DNA of 47,432 nucleotides from positions 1 through 47,432 of IMG/VR virus record IMGVR_UViG_3300046680_000167, one strand, 5' to 3'. The DNA is from a virus. The notes below the pieces were generated by a model. It was given only the letters and a program-made list of their open reading frames with translations, made no database searches and was not told where the DNA came from. This document shows positions 38,352 to 46,091 of this stretch, piece by piece; the first letter of the stretch is position 1; every line of letters starts with the position of its first letter. A program made the translations under genes and the position numbers.

Positions 38352-38849
38352 ATGGATTTGTATTCATGGATCGATCAATCGGGTTACCTCACGGCGGCTT
38401 GGGCCGACCGTTGGGGTGTCCAATATTCAACATTGAGCAACATTGCTCGTTACAAATCGCGGGCGTCGTACGACGTCGGCGTCAAAATCGTTGCGGGCAC
38501 GGCCGGCGCTGTGACGCTTGCCGAGGTATGCGGGCCCGCGCCGAGTCCGTTGCCAAGCTTCCCTGACAAGCGTTACCAAAAGCGCGCTGTGACGCCCGCT
38601 GCGCCCGTGCCGTCGTCGGCCGCCGCGCGTCGAGCCGCACCCGCGCCCGCGCCCAAGCGTGTGCGCACGCCCAAGCCCGCACCCGCCGCGGCGGTTGCTA
38701 CGCCCAAGCCCAAGCGCGCGCCCAAACCGGCCGCCGCCGCCGCCGAGCCCGCACGTGGTCGCGGTCGGCCCAAGGTGCGCATACCCGCTGATTACGTGCC
38801 GCCCGCACCCGCCGCGGCGCCCGCGCGTCGCGCAAAGCAGGTGGCATGA
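38352..38849 (+). CDS. Cro-like HTH protein with long basic Ala/Pro tail
   Basis: 165 residues from ATG 38352; an in-frame TTG upstream lies in the operator and is rejected. Residues 1-50 are HTH-like (WIDQSGYLTAAWADRWGVQY then STLSNIARY). From about residue 60 the chain is low-complexity Ala/Pro/Lys/Arg and includes GRGRPKVRIP, an AT-hook-type motif. The protein may combine specific operator binding with non-specific or A/T-rich DNA binding. It is the first gene of the rightward early operon and ATGA-coupled to the next. Confidence 0.65.
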   Translation: MDLYSWIDQSGYLTAAWADRWGVQYSTLSNIARYKSRASYDVGVKIVAGTAGAVTLAEVCGPAPSPLPSFPDKRYQKRAVTPAAPVPSSAAARRAAPAPAPKRVRTPKPAPAAAVATPKPKRAPKPAAAAAEPARGRGRPKVRIPADYVPPAPAAAPARRAKQVA

Positions 38850-39316
38850 TGGCCCGCACCCCACGCGCACCCGCCAAGCCGCAAGGTGAACGCGAACAAC
38901 GCGAGCTCGAATGCGTGTTGACCGAGGCCGAGGTGTTGGCCCGCGGCGATGCCATGTCGGCCGCCGAGCTCGAAATACGTACTCACAAGTCGACCCGTAA
39001 AGGCATTACCGGGACGATCAACGACCTCGCCGAAAAGCGATTGAAGTTGGCCGAGGTAATCGAAACGGGCAAAGAAAAGCGCAAGGTAGATTGCGAGTGG
39101 TTGCCCGATTACGCGGTCGGCCAAACCGTATGCACCCGCCTCGACACTAACGAGGTAATCGAAACGCGGCCGCTCACATCGGAGGATCGCCAAACTGGTT
39201 TGGCGCTCGTACCCGACGCCGCCGACGCCGACCCGCAACCCGACGGCACTGTCGCCGTTACGACCGCGCGCACGCCTCGCCGTGCGTCCAAGGAAATCGA
39301 ACACACATACGAGTGA
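38846..39316 (+). CDS. Hypothetical early protein
   Basis: 156 residues from the tandem ATGATG at 38846, overlapping the Cro-like stop. A basic N-terminus, a long charged helix (ECVLTEAEVLARGDAMSAAE, LEIRTHKSTRKG) with coiled-coil character, a WLPDYAVGQTVCTRLDTNEV strand pair, then a disordered C-terminus. Similar proteins occur in front of replication genes in several phages but have no known function. Seven bases separate it from the primase-helicase. Confidence 0.65.
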   Translation: MMARTPRAPAKPQGEREQRELECVLTEAEVLARGDAMSAAELEIRTHKSTRKGITGTINDLAEKRLKLAEVIETGKEKRKVDCEWLPDYAVGQTVCTRLDTNEVIETRPLTSEDRQTGLALVPDAADADPQPDGTVAVTTARTPRRASKEIEHTYE

Positions 39317-39323
39317 TATATAA

Positions 39324-41921
39324 GTGACCGACGACTCGACGGTAACACCTATTAGTGAAGCTCGGCGACGTCGCGACGCGGTCTATGCGCCGCCCGACAT
39401 GCCATTGATCCCTACGCTGTCGGAGGCACATAGAGCGCACCTTGCGTCAAGCGGGCTCACTAAAGAAACTGTCGAGTCGGCACGGTTATATACACTAAGC
39501 ACCCGCAATGAAATGATCGCCGTACTCGGGCGTACCAACGTGCCGCGCGGCGATGCCATTGCGTTTCCATTTTATATGCCGGGCGCGGCGACGCCGTACG
39601 GTTACCGGGTGCGACCCGACGCGCCGCGCACAATCAAGCCGTCCAAGCCGGGCGGCAAGGTGCGCGTCGTCAAGTACGACCAACCGCAAGGCGACTCGAT
39701 CGGCGTCATGGTGTATTACCCGCCCGCCGCCCGCGCGGCCGGCGCGTACGCCGACGTTGACGCGGTGCTGTACTTTACCGAGGGCGAAAAAAAGGCGCTG
39801 ACACTCGACCAATGCGGGTACACGTGCGTTGGCCTTACGGGTGTTTGGAATTGGGCCGACTCGGACGCGCGCAAAACCGATCGGACGATATGGCGCTTGC
39901 ATCCTCGGATCGCCGAGCACGTGCGCGTGTCGGGCCGACGCTGCGTAATCGTTTTTGATCAAGACGCGCACGTCAATCCCGAGGTCATGGGCGCCGCGCG
40001 CAAGCTGTGCGGCGCGTTGTTGGACGCGGGCGCATCGCACGTGGCATTCGCTACGCCGCCCGAGTGGTGCCAACAAAAAGGCATTGACGATTACTACGCA
40101 GCGCACGGCGCCGAAAAGCTGCGCGAGTGCTTAGAAGACGCATCGGAGATATCGCCCGACGCCGCCGACGGCCGCGCGATACCGCTTGGACGCTTGGAGG
40201 CTTGCAAGGGCGCGCCCATACCCGACGGGTTGGTGTTGCCGCCGACGTATGAGATCTCGGAAACTGGGCGCGTCGTACAGCACGCGGGCGAGCGCACCAA
40301 TGAAGTGTCGCCGCGCCCAATGTTGGTGACCGGCTTTTACGCCGACCACTTGACGGGCGAGCAAACCGCCGACGTCGCATTTCGCGCCGCGACGGGCGCA
40401 TGGGCGACGGTGCGTGTATCGCGCAAGGCGTTGGTCGACGGCCGGGCGATGGTGACCGAGCTCGGGCCGTTGGGCGCGCCCGTAACCAGTGTGTCTATCA
40501 AGCATGCCGTACCGTGGTTTGCCGCATATGAAACCGCCAACGGGTCGACGCTGCGCGTACGTCGGTCGACCGCGCACACGGGTTGGCTCGGTACGTCGGG
40601 CGTGTTCATGTCGCATGAGTCGATCTACGCGGGCGACGATCCCGACGTTGTGCCCGCGGGTGAATTGGTACGGCTCACACGCGTACTTACGCCGCGCGGG
40701 TCGGTCGAGGCACACACCGCGGCACTACGTGCGGCTTGGGTTGCATCGCCGCTTATGCGTGTGGCGATATGCGCGGCGCTCGCGGCGCCCATGTTGGGCC
40801 CGCTCGGTATGCGTGGGTTTGGCGTGCACCTGTGTGGCGACTCGTCGCGAGGTAAGACAAGCATGTTGCGCATCGCCGCGAGTGTGTATGGCGATCCCGA
40901 CGACCCACAGTGGCTTGCGAGTTGGAATACAACCGCCAACGCGGCCGAGGCACGTGCCGCGACGCTGTGCGACTTGCCGTTGTTTTTTGACGAGGTCGGC
41001 GCGTCCGATCCCGAGTCCGTACAGCGGCTGATTTATACCTTGGTGAACGGCGAGGGTCGCGCGCGGTTGACCCGCGAGTCGACGCTCAAACACACAGCGT
41101 CATGGCGTACGGTTGTTGTGTCGTCGGGTGAAATGCCGATGACGTCGGACACCATGGCGACGGGCGCCCAAGCGCGTGTGATTGATCTAATCGTCGACGG
41201 GTTTGGGTCGCTCGACGGCGACTCGGTTGGGATCGAAAGCGTGCGCGCAGCATGCACCGCCAACGCGGGATCTTTCGGGTGCGAATGGCTGCAACTGTTG
41301 GTCGGTTTTGGGCCCGATGTTTGGCGCGATCTGCGCGACGAGCGACGCGACAAAAAGAGCTTATTTTTAGGCTCGGGACGTACGTCGCCCGTGCGCGGCC
41401 GCGTCGCCGAGTACGCCTCGCTTTTGATGTTGGTCGAGGGCTTGTTAGTCGACGAGTTCGACATGCCCGAGGCGGGCGTAAGCGTCGCCCAAACACTCGC
41501 CGACGACGGGTCGGAAACCATGCCCGCCGCGGACTCAATGGCGCGCGTGCTCGCCGATTGGTTACGCACGCGGCCCGATAGTTTCCCGTCGGCCGACGTG
41601 ACCGGGCGCGGTGCGATCCGGGTGCGCTCGGGCGCGCATGCAGTCGAGCGTAACGGCATTCGCGTGTACTCGGCCGAGGGCGAGTTGGTCGAATTGTTAA
41701 TCATCCCGACGCGCCTAAAAGAGCTGTGCTCGAAACATGGCAAGTCGCACCGCGCAGTGCTGCGCGACTGGGCGGCGCGCGGGTGGATTCGTACGTCGAT
41801 GGACGGCAATAGAACGCGTCACGAGGTGTTGCGGTCGGAGGAGGGCCAACGCCAAAGCCGTTGGATTTGCTGGCTTGGACCAAATCCACTCGAAAGCGAC
41901 CAATCCAATCCTGAAATCTAA
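39324..41921 (+). CDS. Primase-helicase (DUF3854 Toprim-like plus DUF927 helicase)
   Basis: 865 residues from GTG 39324. Residues about 145-260 are Toprim-like: YFTEGEKKALTLDQCGY (catalytic Glu) and CVIVFDQDAHVNPE (D-x-D). After a linker, the DUF927 helicase domain has DVAFRAATGAWATVRV, Walker A CGDSSRGKTSML near residue 505 and Walker B LPLFFDEVGA near 550, then VVVSSGEMPM as a sensor-type motif. A final domain of about 150 residues is helical and may bind DNA. Such fused enzymes start replication of plasmids and phages. A candidate origin with iterons lies directly downstream. Confidence 0.88.
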   Translation: MTDDSTVTPISEARRRRDAVYAPPDMPLIPTLSEAHRAHLASSGLTKETVESARLYTLSTRNEMIAVLGRTNVPRGDAIAFPFYMPGAATPYGYRVRPDAPRTIKPSKPGGKVRVVKYDQPQGDSIGVMVYYPPAARAAGAYADVDAVLYFTEGEKKALTLDQCGYTCVGLTGVWNWADSDARKTDRTIWRLHPRIAEHVRVSGRRCVIVFDQDAHVNPEVMGAARKLCGALLDAGASHVAFATPPEWCQQKGIDDYYAAHGAEKLRECLEDASEISPDAADGRAIPLGRLEACKGAPIPDGLVLPPTYEISETGRVVQHAGERTNEVSPRPMLVTGFYADHLTGEQTADVAFRAATGAWATVRVSRKALVDGRAMVTELGPLGAPVTSVSIKHAVPWFAAYETANGSTLRVRRSTAHTGWLGTSGVFMSHESIYAGDDPDVVPAGELVRLTRVLTPRGSVEAHTAALRAAWVASPLMRVAICAALAAPMLGPLGMRGFGVHLCGDSSRGKTSMLRIAASVYGDPDDPQWLASWNTTANAAEARAATLCDLPLFFDEVGASDPESVQRLIYTLVNGEGRARLTRESTLKHTASWRTVVVSSGEMPMTSDTMATGAQARVIDLIVDGFGSLDGDSVGIESVRAACTANAGSFGCEWLQLLVGFGPDVWRDLRDERRDKKSLFLGSGRTSPVRGRVAEYASLLMLVEGLLVDEFDMPEAGVSVAQTLADDGSETMPAADSMARVLADWLRTRPDSFPSADVTGRGAIRVRSGAHAVERNGIRVYSAEGELVELLIIPTRLKELCSKHGKSHRAVLRDWAARGWIRTSMDGNRTRHEVLRSEEGQRQSRWICWLGPNPLESDQSNPEI

Positions 41922-41974
41922 TGTGGTTAGTTTGTTTGGCGCGCAACCCTACGGAATCCCATGACTTTCAGACT

Positions 41975-42183
41975 CCTAATCCACTTAACCCAATTAACCA
42001 CTCCAAAACACAAGCGGTTCACATGTGCAGGTGTGTGCATGCGTGCGTGCACATGCCCGCCCGCGATCACACTGCAGATCCATCTGGGTTAATTGGTTAA
42101 GTGGATTAGATAGATATAAATATAAGAAATTACACAGCTTTTTGGACCGCTACCTAATCCACTACCTAATCCACCTAATCCAC
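41975..42183. other. Candidate replication origin: iterons, inverted repeat and AT-rich stretch
   Basis: The gene-free 41922-42191 stretch holds five copies of CCTAATCCAC: three close together at 42153, 42165 and 42174, one at 41975 and one inverted at 42101-42109 (nine of ten bases). The 41975-42000 and 42085-42109 segments form a large inverted repeat of about 25 bp with a one-base bulge. The loop holds a purine-pyrimidine alternating GT/GC tract (42021-42056). An AT-rich stretch (42104-42145) follows. Iterons next to a melting region, beside the primase-helicase, fit an origin. Confidence 0.75.
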
Positions 42184-42191
42184 TCGCCCAA

Positions 42192-42746
42192 ATGCGCACA
42201 CCAACACGCACCCGTCGCACACCGCGCAGCCAAGACCCGGACCTCGGTAGGGGGTCTGGCGCGCCGCCTACGCCAGCCGCCGCCGCCGCGGCCGTCGAGC
42301 ACGTGGCCGACCGCGCCGCGCCGCCCGAGCCCGCACAGGCGCCGCAAACGGCCCGCACATGGGTCGACGAGGTCGCCGACCTTGACGCGTCATGGGTCTT
42401 GGACTTGCCCGCCCCGGTAAGCCTACGTCTACAGCTACGCCTAGGCGTAGATGAGGTATGGGTTACGGCGAGCCGCGAGCACTACACCGCACTACGTCGC
42501 ACTCGGTCGCCTGTGTTTACCCGGGACGAATGGTCAGCGCTCGTATGCGCAGCCGTGGCCGGCCGTGCAGGTGCGCAGCTGTCAGAGTATGTGCGACGCA
42601 AAGCCTCCGCGCCGCATTGGCAACTCACACACGAAACCACACTAGGCGGCGTTTCGGGAGATGCGCCTACAGGGCGCGTTTGGACAGTACGGGACGTGTG
42701 TAGTGCGTGGCTGTGCGACTTGGCTGGGGTCGAGGTGGCAAATTGA
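42192..42746 (+). CDS. Hypothetical protein downstream of the origin
   Basis: 184 residues from ATG 42192. The N-terminal 60 residues are Pro/Ala-rich and disordered; the rest is a compact domain with LRLQLRLGVDEVWVTASREH and WSALVCAAVAGRAGAQLSEY. Codon use here is slightly different from the late genes, for example more CTA and CGT. It starts eight bases after the last iteron, so it may be the first gene read after the origin; an origin-linked role is only a guess. Confidence 0.62.
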   Translation: MRTPTRTRRTPRSQDPDLGRGSGAPPTPAAAAAAVEHVADRAAPPEPAQAPQTARTWVDEVADLDASWVLDLPAPVSLRLQLRLGVDEVWVTASREHYTALRRTRSPVFTRDEWSALVCAAVAGRAGAQLSEYVRRKASAPHWQLTHETTLGGVSGDAPTGRVWTVRDVCSAWLCDLAGVEVAN

Positions 42747-43453
42747 CACACGATCCGACCGTGACACCGCGCACTGCAAAGCACACTGCTACAGACACAA
42801 ACGCACCTATGCCGACGTGTAACCCAGTGGCAGACGTACAGCCTAAGACGGCGCCACGCCGTGCCCGGTCACGGGTGAAAATCAACACGGCATCGTACGA
42901 GCCGCACGACATATGCGTGCTCGCGGTCGACACGGCGACGACGTCGGGTTGGGCAATTCGAGTGCGTGGGCGGCTCGTCGCGAGCGGCCAAATCGACACT
43001 CGGCAACATGGTCATGTTGCCAGAATCGTCGGTCGAGCGGCCGCCGCGGCGCATCGGCACGGCGTCAAGCTTTGGGTTGTATTGGAGCGTGCATGGGGTG
43101 GTCATCTAAATACGATCGTTGCGCTCGGCATGGCTCGCGGGCGTTGGGTTGACGCGTGCCGCGGCGTGGTTGCGAGCACGCGCATTGTGTCGTGCATGCC
43201 TAATGAATGGCGCGCGGGCCTGTTTGGCGGCAAATGGTCGCGGGTCGAGCGCGACGAAATACGAGCACACGAAATGCGCACGGCGTCGGCGGAAACCAAG
43301 CGCAACGACTTGGGCGACGACGAGTGCACGGCGATTTGTATATCGGCATGGGCGGCACGCGCCGCGAAAACAAGCGGGTCATATGAGCGTACAAAGCGAA
43401 CTAAAAGCCGTAAGGCTAAGACTGCAGGGCCAAGCCAAACGGTCGACCCTTGA
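42743..43453 (+). CDS. RuvC-like crossover junction endodeoxyribonuclease
   Basis: About 236 residues if translation begins at TTG 42743, which overlaps the previous stop (TTGA); a GTG at 42707 or ATG at 42809 are alternatives. The RNase-H-like core has the acidic residues in order: VLAVDTATTSGWAIR, LWVVLERAWGG and LGDDECTAICISAW. It would cut Holliday junctions or branched replication DNA before packaging. The N-terminal 45 residues are low-complexity and the C-terminus is basic. Its end overlaps the next gene by 71 bases. Confidence 0.8.
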   Translation: MTHDPTVTPRTAKHTATDTNAPMPTCNPVADVQPKTAPRRARSRVKINTASYEPHDICVLAVDTATTSGWAIRVRGRLVASGQIDTRQHGHVARIVGRAAAAAHRHGVKLWVVLERAWGGHLNTIVALGMARGRWVDACRGVVASTRIVSCMPNEWRAGLFGGKWSRVERDEIRAHEMRTASAETKRNDLGDDECTAICISAWAARAAKTSGSYERTKRTKSRKAKTAGPSQTVDP

Positions 43454-43739
43454 AGCGTTGGACGCGGCGATCCTAGCGGTCGACCGGATCGCGACGCTCG
43501 GCGAGCTTGCGGCGCGTTGTAAAGGCGGCGCGACTTTAGAGGTCAACCCGCACCGCGGCATGTACCAAACAGTCGCCGAATACCTCGACGATCGCGACTT
43601 TGATCCGTCGGAGTTGCCGCCCGATGGCATCGCGGGCGACGACTTATACATACTGCAATTCTATCCCGACTCGGCAGTCGGCATGCGTTACGTGCTCGGG
43701 CCAACGCTTGAGTACGTATTGAGCAAGGCGGCCACATGA
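43383..43739 (+). CDS. Hypothetical protein
   Basis: 118 residues from ATG 43383 (MSVQSELKAVRLRLQG). A longer in-frame reading back to 43119 runs through the RuvC-like gene and is rejected. The protein is helical in the first half and then acidic (AEYLDDRDFDPSELPPDG), finishing with beta strands. ATGA-coupled to the next gene. No known family. Confidence 0.63.
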   Translation: MSVQSELKAVRLRLQGQAKRSTLEALDAAILAVDRIATLGELAARCKGGATLEVNPHRGMYQTVAEYLDDRDFDPSELPPDGIAGDDLYILQFYPDSAVGMRYVLGPTLEYVLSKAAT

Positions 43740-43921
43740 CGCCCGTGCTCGCGCGGCACATGCGCGATTGGCGCGCGCGCAACGGCGTTACGCTACCCGA
43801 GCATGCCGCGATGATTGGCATACCCGTCGCCGCTTTAGAGCGCATCGATCAAGGCAAGCGACCGCGGCCGCGCACGCTCGCGCGCGTCGTGAGTTGGCTT
43901 GCGTTATGGGAGCATCGCTAA
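43736..43921 (+). CDS. Small XRE-type HTH protein
   Basis: 61 residues, almost entirely one helix-turn-helix: HMRDWRARNGVTLPEHAAMI then GIPVAALERIDQGKRPRP. The size is that of Cro-like regulators. Its place in the rightward early operon suggests a second transcriptional switch, for example toward late genes, or a host-regulator antagonist. Start overlaps the previous stop. Confidence 0.68.
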   Translation: MTPVLARHMRDWRARNGVTLPEHAAMIGIPVAALERIDQGKRPRPRTLARVVSWLALWEHR

Positions 43922-43925
43922 CTAT

Positions 43926-44183
43926 ATGCCGATTGGATTTGTTAGGCGGCCGCTTACAGGGCCATGGGATGAGATCGTATTGACCGTGCCGCGCGACCGC
44001 GTCGAGTCGCCGCCGTACTGCGCGCTCGAAGGTATCGAAGCGGCGCGCCGCATAAGCTCGGTCATGTTTGGATACGTGGCGACGGCCGCGGAGTGCCTTG
44101 ACGAGCGCGACATGCGTGCACGGCTAAACGCGTTGCGTCGACGGTACGACGAGCGAATAGTTAAACTGTACTCACTGCCCTAA
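43926..44183 (+). CDS. Hypothetical protein
   Basis: 85 residues from ATG 43926 (MPIGFVRRPL). Beta-like N-terminus (EIVLTVPRDRVESPPY) and a charged helical C-terminus (LDERDMRARLNALRRRYDER). Five bases after the HTH gene. No recognised family. Confidence 0.6.
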   Translation: MPIGFVRRPLTGPWDEIVLTVPRDRVESPPYCALEGIEAARRISSVMFGYVATAAECLDERDMRARLNALRRRYDERIVKLYSLP

Positions 44184-44199
44184 ACCGAGGTGTTAGATC

Positions 44200-44433
44200 A
44201 TGTGTAAGTCGTCACTGTTAGCCATCGTCGTCGCCGTGTGCGGCGCAGCGTGCTCGGGCACGTTGTCGGGTTACGAGTCGGACCGCGGCGCCGTGTTGGC
44301 CAAAGTCCAAACAGGTATCCAAGTCGCCGCGTGTGTCGACACGGCGATCCGTGAGGCGGCCGCGGCCGAGGCGGCGGCCACAGCGGCCACACTGCAAGCC
44401 GCAACCACACCCGCGCCCACACCGGCCAAGTGA
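44200..44433 (+). CDS. Small lipoprotein
   Basis: 77 residues, with GAGGTG eight bases upstream of the ATG. The N-terminus MCKSSLLAIVVAVCGAAC ends in a lipobox (GAAC), so cleavage before Cys18 and lipid attachment are likely. The mature part is a short helical, Ala-rich chain ending in Pro-Thr repeats. Small phage lipoproteins may act as outer spanins or exclude other phages; the distance from the lysis module argues for exclusion or host-surface change, but this is open. The stop overlaps the next GTG. Confidence 0.68.
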   Translation: MCKSSLLAIVVAVCGAACSGTLSGYESDRGAVLAKVQTGIQVAACVDTAIREAAAAEAAATAATLQAATTPAPTPAK

Positions 44434-44726
44434 AACCCGACGACGCGATCGAGCTGCTGGAGGCGTTGGCGCGACGGTTTACCAACCCGCCCGCGTTGGC
44501 GCTGTCAGTTGTTGAAATTGTACGACGGTCGCTTGCGTTGGTAGAACGCTTGCCGGCCGTCGTGTTCCTTGTACTCGACGCCCAAGGCGCAGCGATCGCG
44601 GCGTACTCGGACGTTGACGCGGCCAAACATCGCGCGGCACGTGAGCCCAACGCACGCGTACGACGCATGCGGGTCATGCGTGCCGACCTTACACCCGACG
44701 TCGTCGTCGAGGGCGACGACGAATAA
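44430..44726 (+). CDS. Hypothetical protein
   Basis: 98 residues from GTG 44430, overlapping the lipoprotein stop (GTGA). Helical beginning, then beta strands LPAVVFLVLDAQGAAIAAYS, then a basic and finally acidic end. The hydrophobic strand is short for a membrane segment. Function unknown; coupled translation with the lipoprotein suggests a joint role. Confidence 0.6.
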   Translation: MKPDDAIELLEALARRFTNPPALALSVVEIVRRSLALVERLPAVVFLVLDAQGAAIAAYSDVDAAKHRAAREPNARVRRMRVMRADLTPDVVVEGDDE

Positions 44727-44741
44727 ATACACGTCGTGCGT

Positions 44742-44757
44742 ATAACGTTCTTGACAT
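44742..44757 (+). promoter_or_regulatory. Operator-like half-dyad with promoter-like sequence
   Basis: CGTATAAC at 44739-44746 repeats the immunity-region element; ATAAC-N6-GACAT is an imperfect dyad. TTGACA at 44751-44756 could be a -35 box for the gene starting at 44791, but the expected -10 region (CAAATG) is poor. This 64-base gap is the only break in this part of the gene array. Confidence 0.38.
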
Positions 44758-44790
44758 AGCGTCGGAACGTCGGCAAATGTCGCCCTCACA

Positions 44791-45009
44791 GTGATTGAGC
44801 TAGCCGGGGTGACGATCATCAAACAAACCGAGCGCGCGGTATGCATACGGATCAACGGGGATCGGGTATGGATACCGCGCGCTTACTTATTGGCGTCGCG
44901 TCGAGGCTCGGGCATACGGCGCGTTTGGGTTTCCGAGTTTTGGGCCAATCGATATTGGCCGGGCGGCGTACCAACTCGGGTCACGTGGGTTGTCGGGTCA
45001 AAGCCATGA
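44791..45009 (+). CDS. Small hypothetical protein
   Basis: 72 residues from GTG 44791. Compact, Trp/Arg-rich, beta-like (VTIIKQTERAVCIRING, RVWVSEFWANRYWPGG). Its spacing after a CGTATAAC element suggests it starts a separately regulated group. ATGA-coupled to the next gene. No recognised family. Confidence 0.58.
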   Translation: MIELAGVTIIKQTERAVCIRINGDRVWIPRAYLLASRRGSGIRRVWVSEFWANRYWPGGVPTRVTWVVGSKP

Positions 45010-45209
45010 CGTCTAATACCGATTCAAACACCTCGCCCTTGGTACTAGGTGCGATGTTTATGTGTGTACTGATATCGTTAGTCGTATTTGTATACGCCGA
45101 CGCATATTCGTTTGAGCGCATATGCAAGACGGTAAACGGACACGTTGCATACATGCCGCGAGGCAAGGTGTGCATGCGTGACGACGGCACGACGGTCGAG
45201 GTGCGCTAA
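45006..45209 (+). CDS. Small single-pass membrane protein
   Basis: 67 residues from ATG 45006 (MTSNTDSNTSPLVLG). One strong transmembrane segment (LVLGAMFMCVLISLVVFVYA) and a C-terminal domain of about 35 residues with two cysteines (ERICKTVNGHVAYMPRGKVC), which could form a disulfide if exported. This is the design of small envelope proteins such as exclusion factors or inner spanins. The stop overlaps the next ATG (TAATG). Confidence 0.62.
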   Translation: MTSNTDSNTSPLVLGAMFMCVLISLVVFVYADAYSFERICKTVNGHVAYMPRGKVCMRDDGTTVEVR

Positions 45210-45442
45210 TGCTAACCATCGGCGATACCGAATGGACGTCGTACAGCGATGCAACGCAGCGCCAAATGGTACGCCGCACGTGCGGCGGGTATGTCCTGCT
45301 AGTCGAGCCCTCGACGGGCAAGTATTGGGTCTATGACGCGCGGCACGTGGTTGCGTACGGCCAACGCGACACAGCACGCCAAGCGATGCGCGACGCTATG
45401 GAGGCAACCCGACCCGGGCCCGCACACGGGGGTTACGAATGA
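45209..45442 (+). CDS. Small hypothetical protein
   Basis: 77 residues. Beta-rich (MVRRTCGGYVLLVEPSTGKY, WVYDARHVVAYGQRD) followed by a helix (TARQAMRDAMEATR). Starts at the ATG sharing its A with the previous TAA and overlaps the next start by four. No known family. Confidence 0.6.
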   Translation: MLTIGDTEWTSYSDATQRQMVRRTCGGYVLLVEPSTGKYWVYDARHVVAYGQRDTARQAMRDAMEATRPGPAHGGYE

Positions 45443-45699
45443 AACCGATCGACGATATCGATCCCGAGCGCATCAAACTCATCGGCAAGGCGTCGCACGA
45501 CGCTGCGTTGGCGGCGATGCAAATACTAGTCGAGCGCGTGTCAAGCGACGAGGCGATCGCGGCGACCGTGGCCACGTGCGCGTCTATGTGCTTTGCGCTC
45601 ATGTCAATGGGCGCGTCTAAGTCGCTCGTCGAGGAAAGCTTACACAAGGCTCTCGACGGCATGTATCGGGCCTATCCCGATAAGGTGCGCACGCCATGA
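45439..45699 (+). CDS. Small helical hypothetical protein
   Basis: 86 residues, almost all helix (IKLIGKASHDAALAAMQILV, SSDEAIAATVATCASMCFAL). Four-base overlaps on both sides. Could form a small helical bundle. Function unknown. Confidence 0.6.
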   Translation: MKPIDDIDPERIKLIGKASHDAALAAMQILVERVSSDEAIAATVATCASMCFALMSMGASKSLVEESLHKALDGMYRAYPDKVRTP

Positions 45700-46091
45700 T
45701 TACCATCACAGCGCATACCGTCGTGCACACGGCCGTGTTTGGTCGCGTGCGCGGCGGCAACGTATTCGGCGTCGTGTACCGCGAGCACGCGGCCGCACCT
45801 TGGCAACTGGACTACCGCTTTAGGTGGGATTCTGACGACGCTGTCAGCCTGTATACGGCCGTCGCAAAACCCGTCGCGGGCGTTGAGCCGGCCGACGAAA
45901 TGGCCATTGCGCACGCGTTGAGCGACTCGCTCTGCGGCACGCTGCGCGAGTTTGGCACGGGCGACATTTACCGGCTCGACTTTGAGGGCGACGCGCGGTC
46001 GGGCGTTGAGGCATGCGCGATCATCATGTCGCAACCATGGGCGCGGCACGTCCAATACGACTACATGCCGCCGACGGGCGCCGAGGCATGA
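45696..46091 (+). CDS. Hypothetical protein
   Basis: 131 residues from ATG 45696. Beta-rich N-terminal half (ITAHTVVHTAVFGRVRGGNV, WQLDYRFRWDSDDA), then a helix (ADEMAIAHALSDSLCGTLRE) and a final strand region. Its last 31 bases overlap, on the opposite strand, the end of the leftward lipoprotein gene. No recognised family. Confidence 0.6.
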   Translation: MITITAHTVVHTAVFGRVRGGNVFGVVYREHAAAPWQLDYRFRWDSDDAVSLYTAVAKPVAGVEPADEMAIAHALSDSLCGTLREFGTGDIYRLDFEGDARSGVEACAIIMSQPWARHVQYDYMPPTGAEA

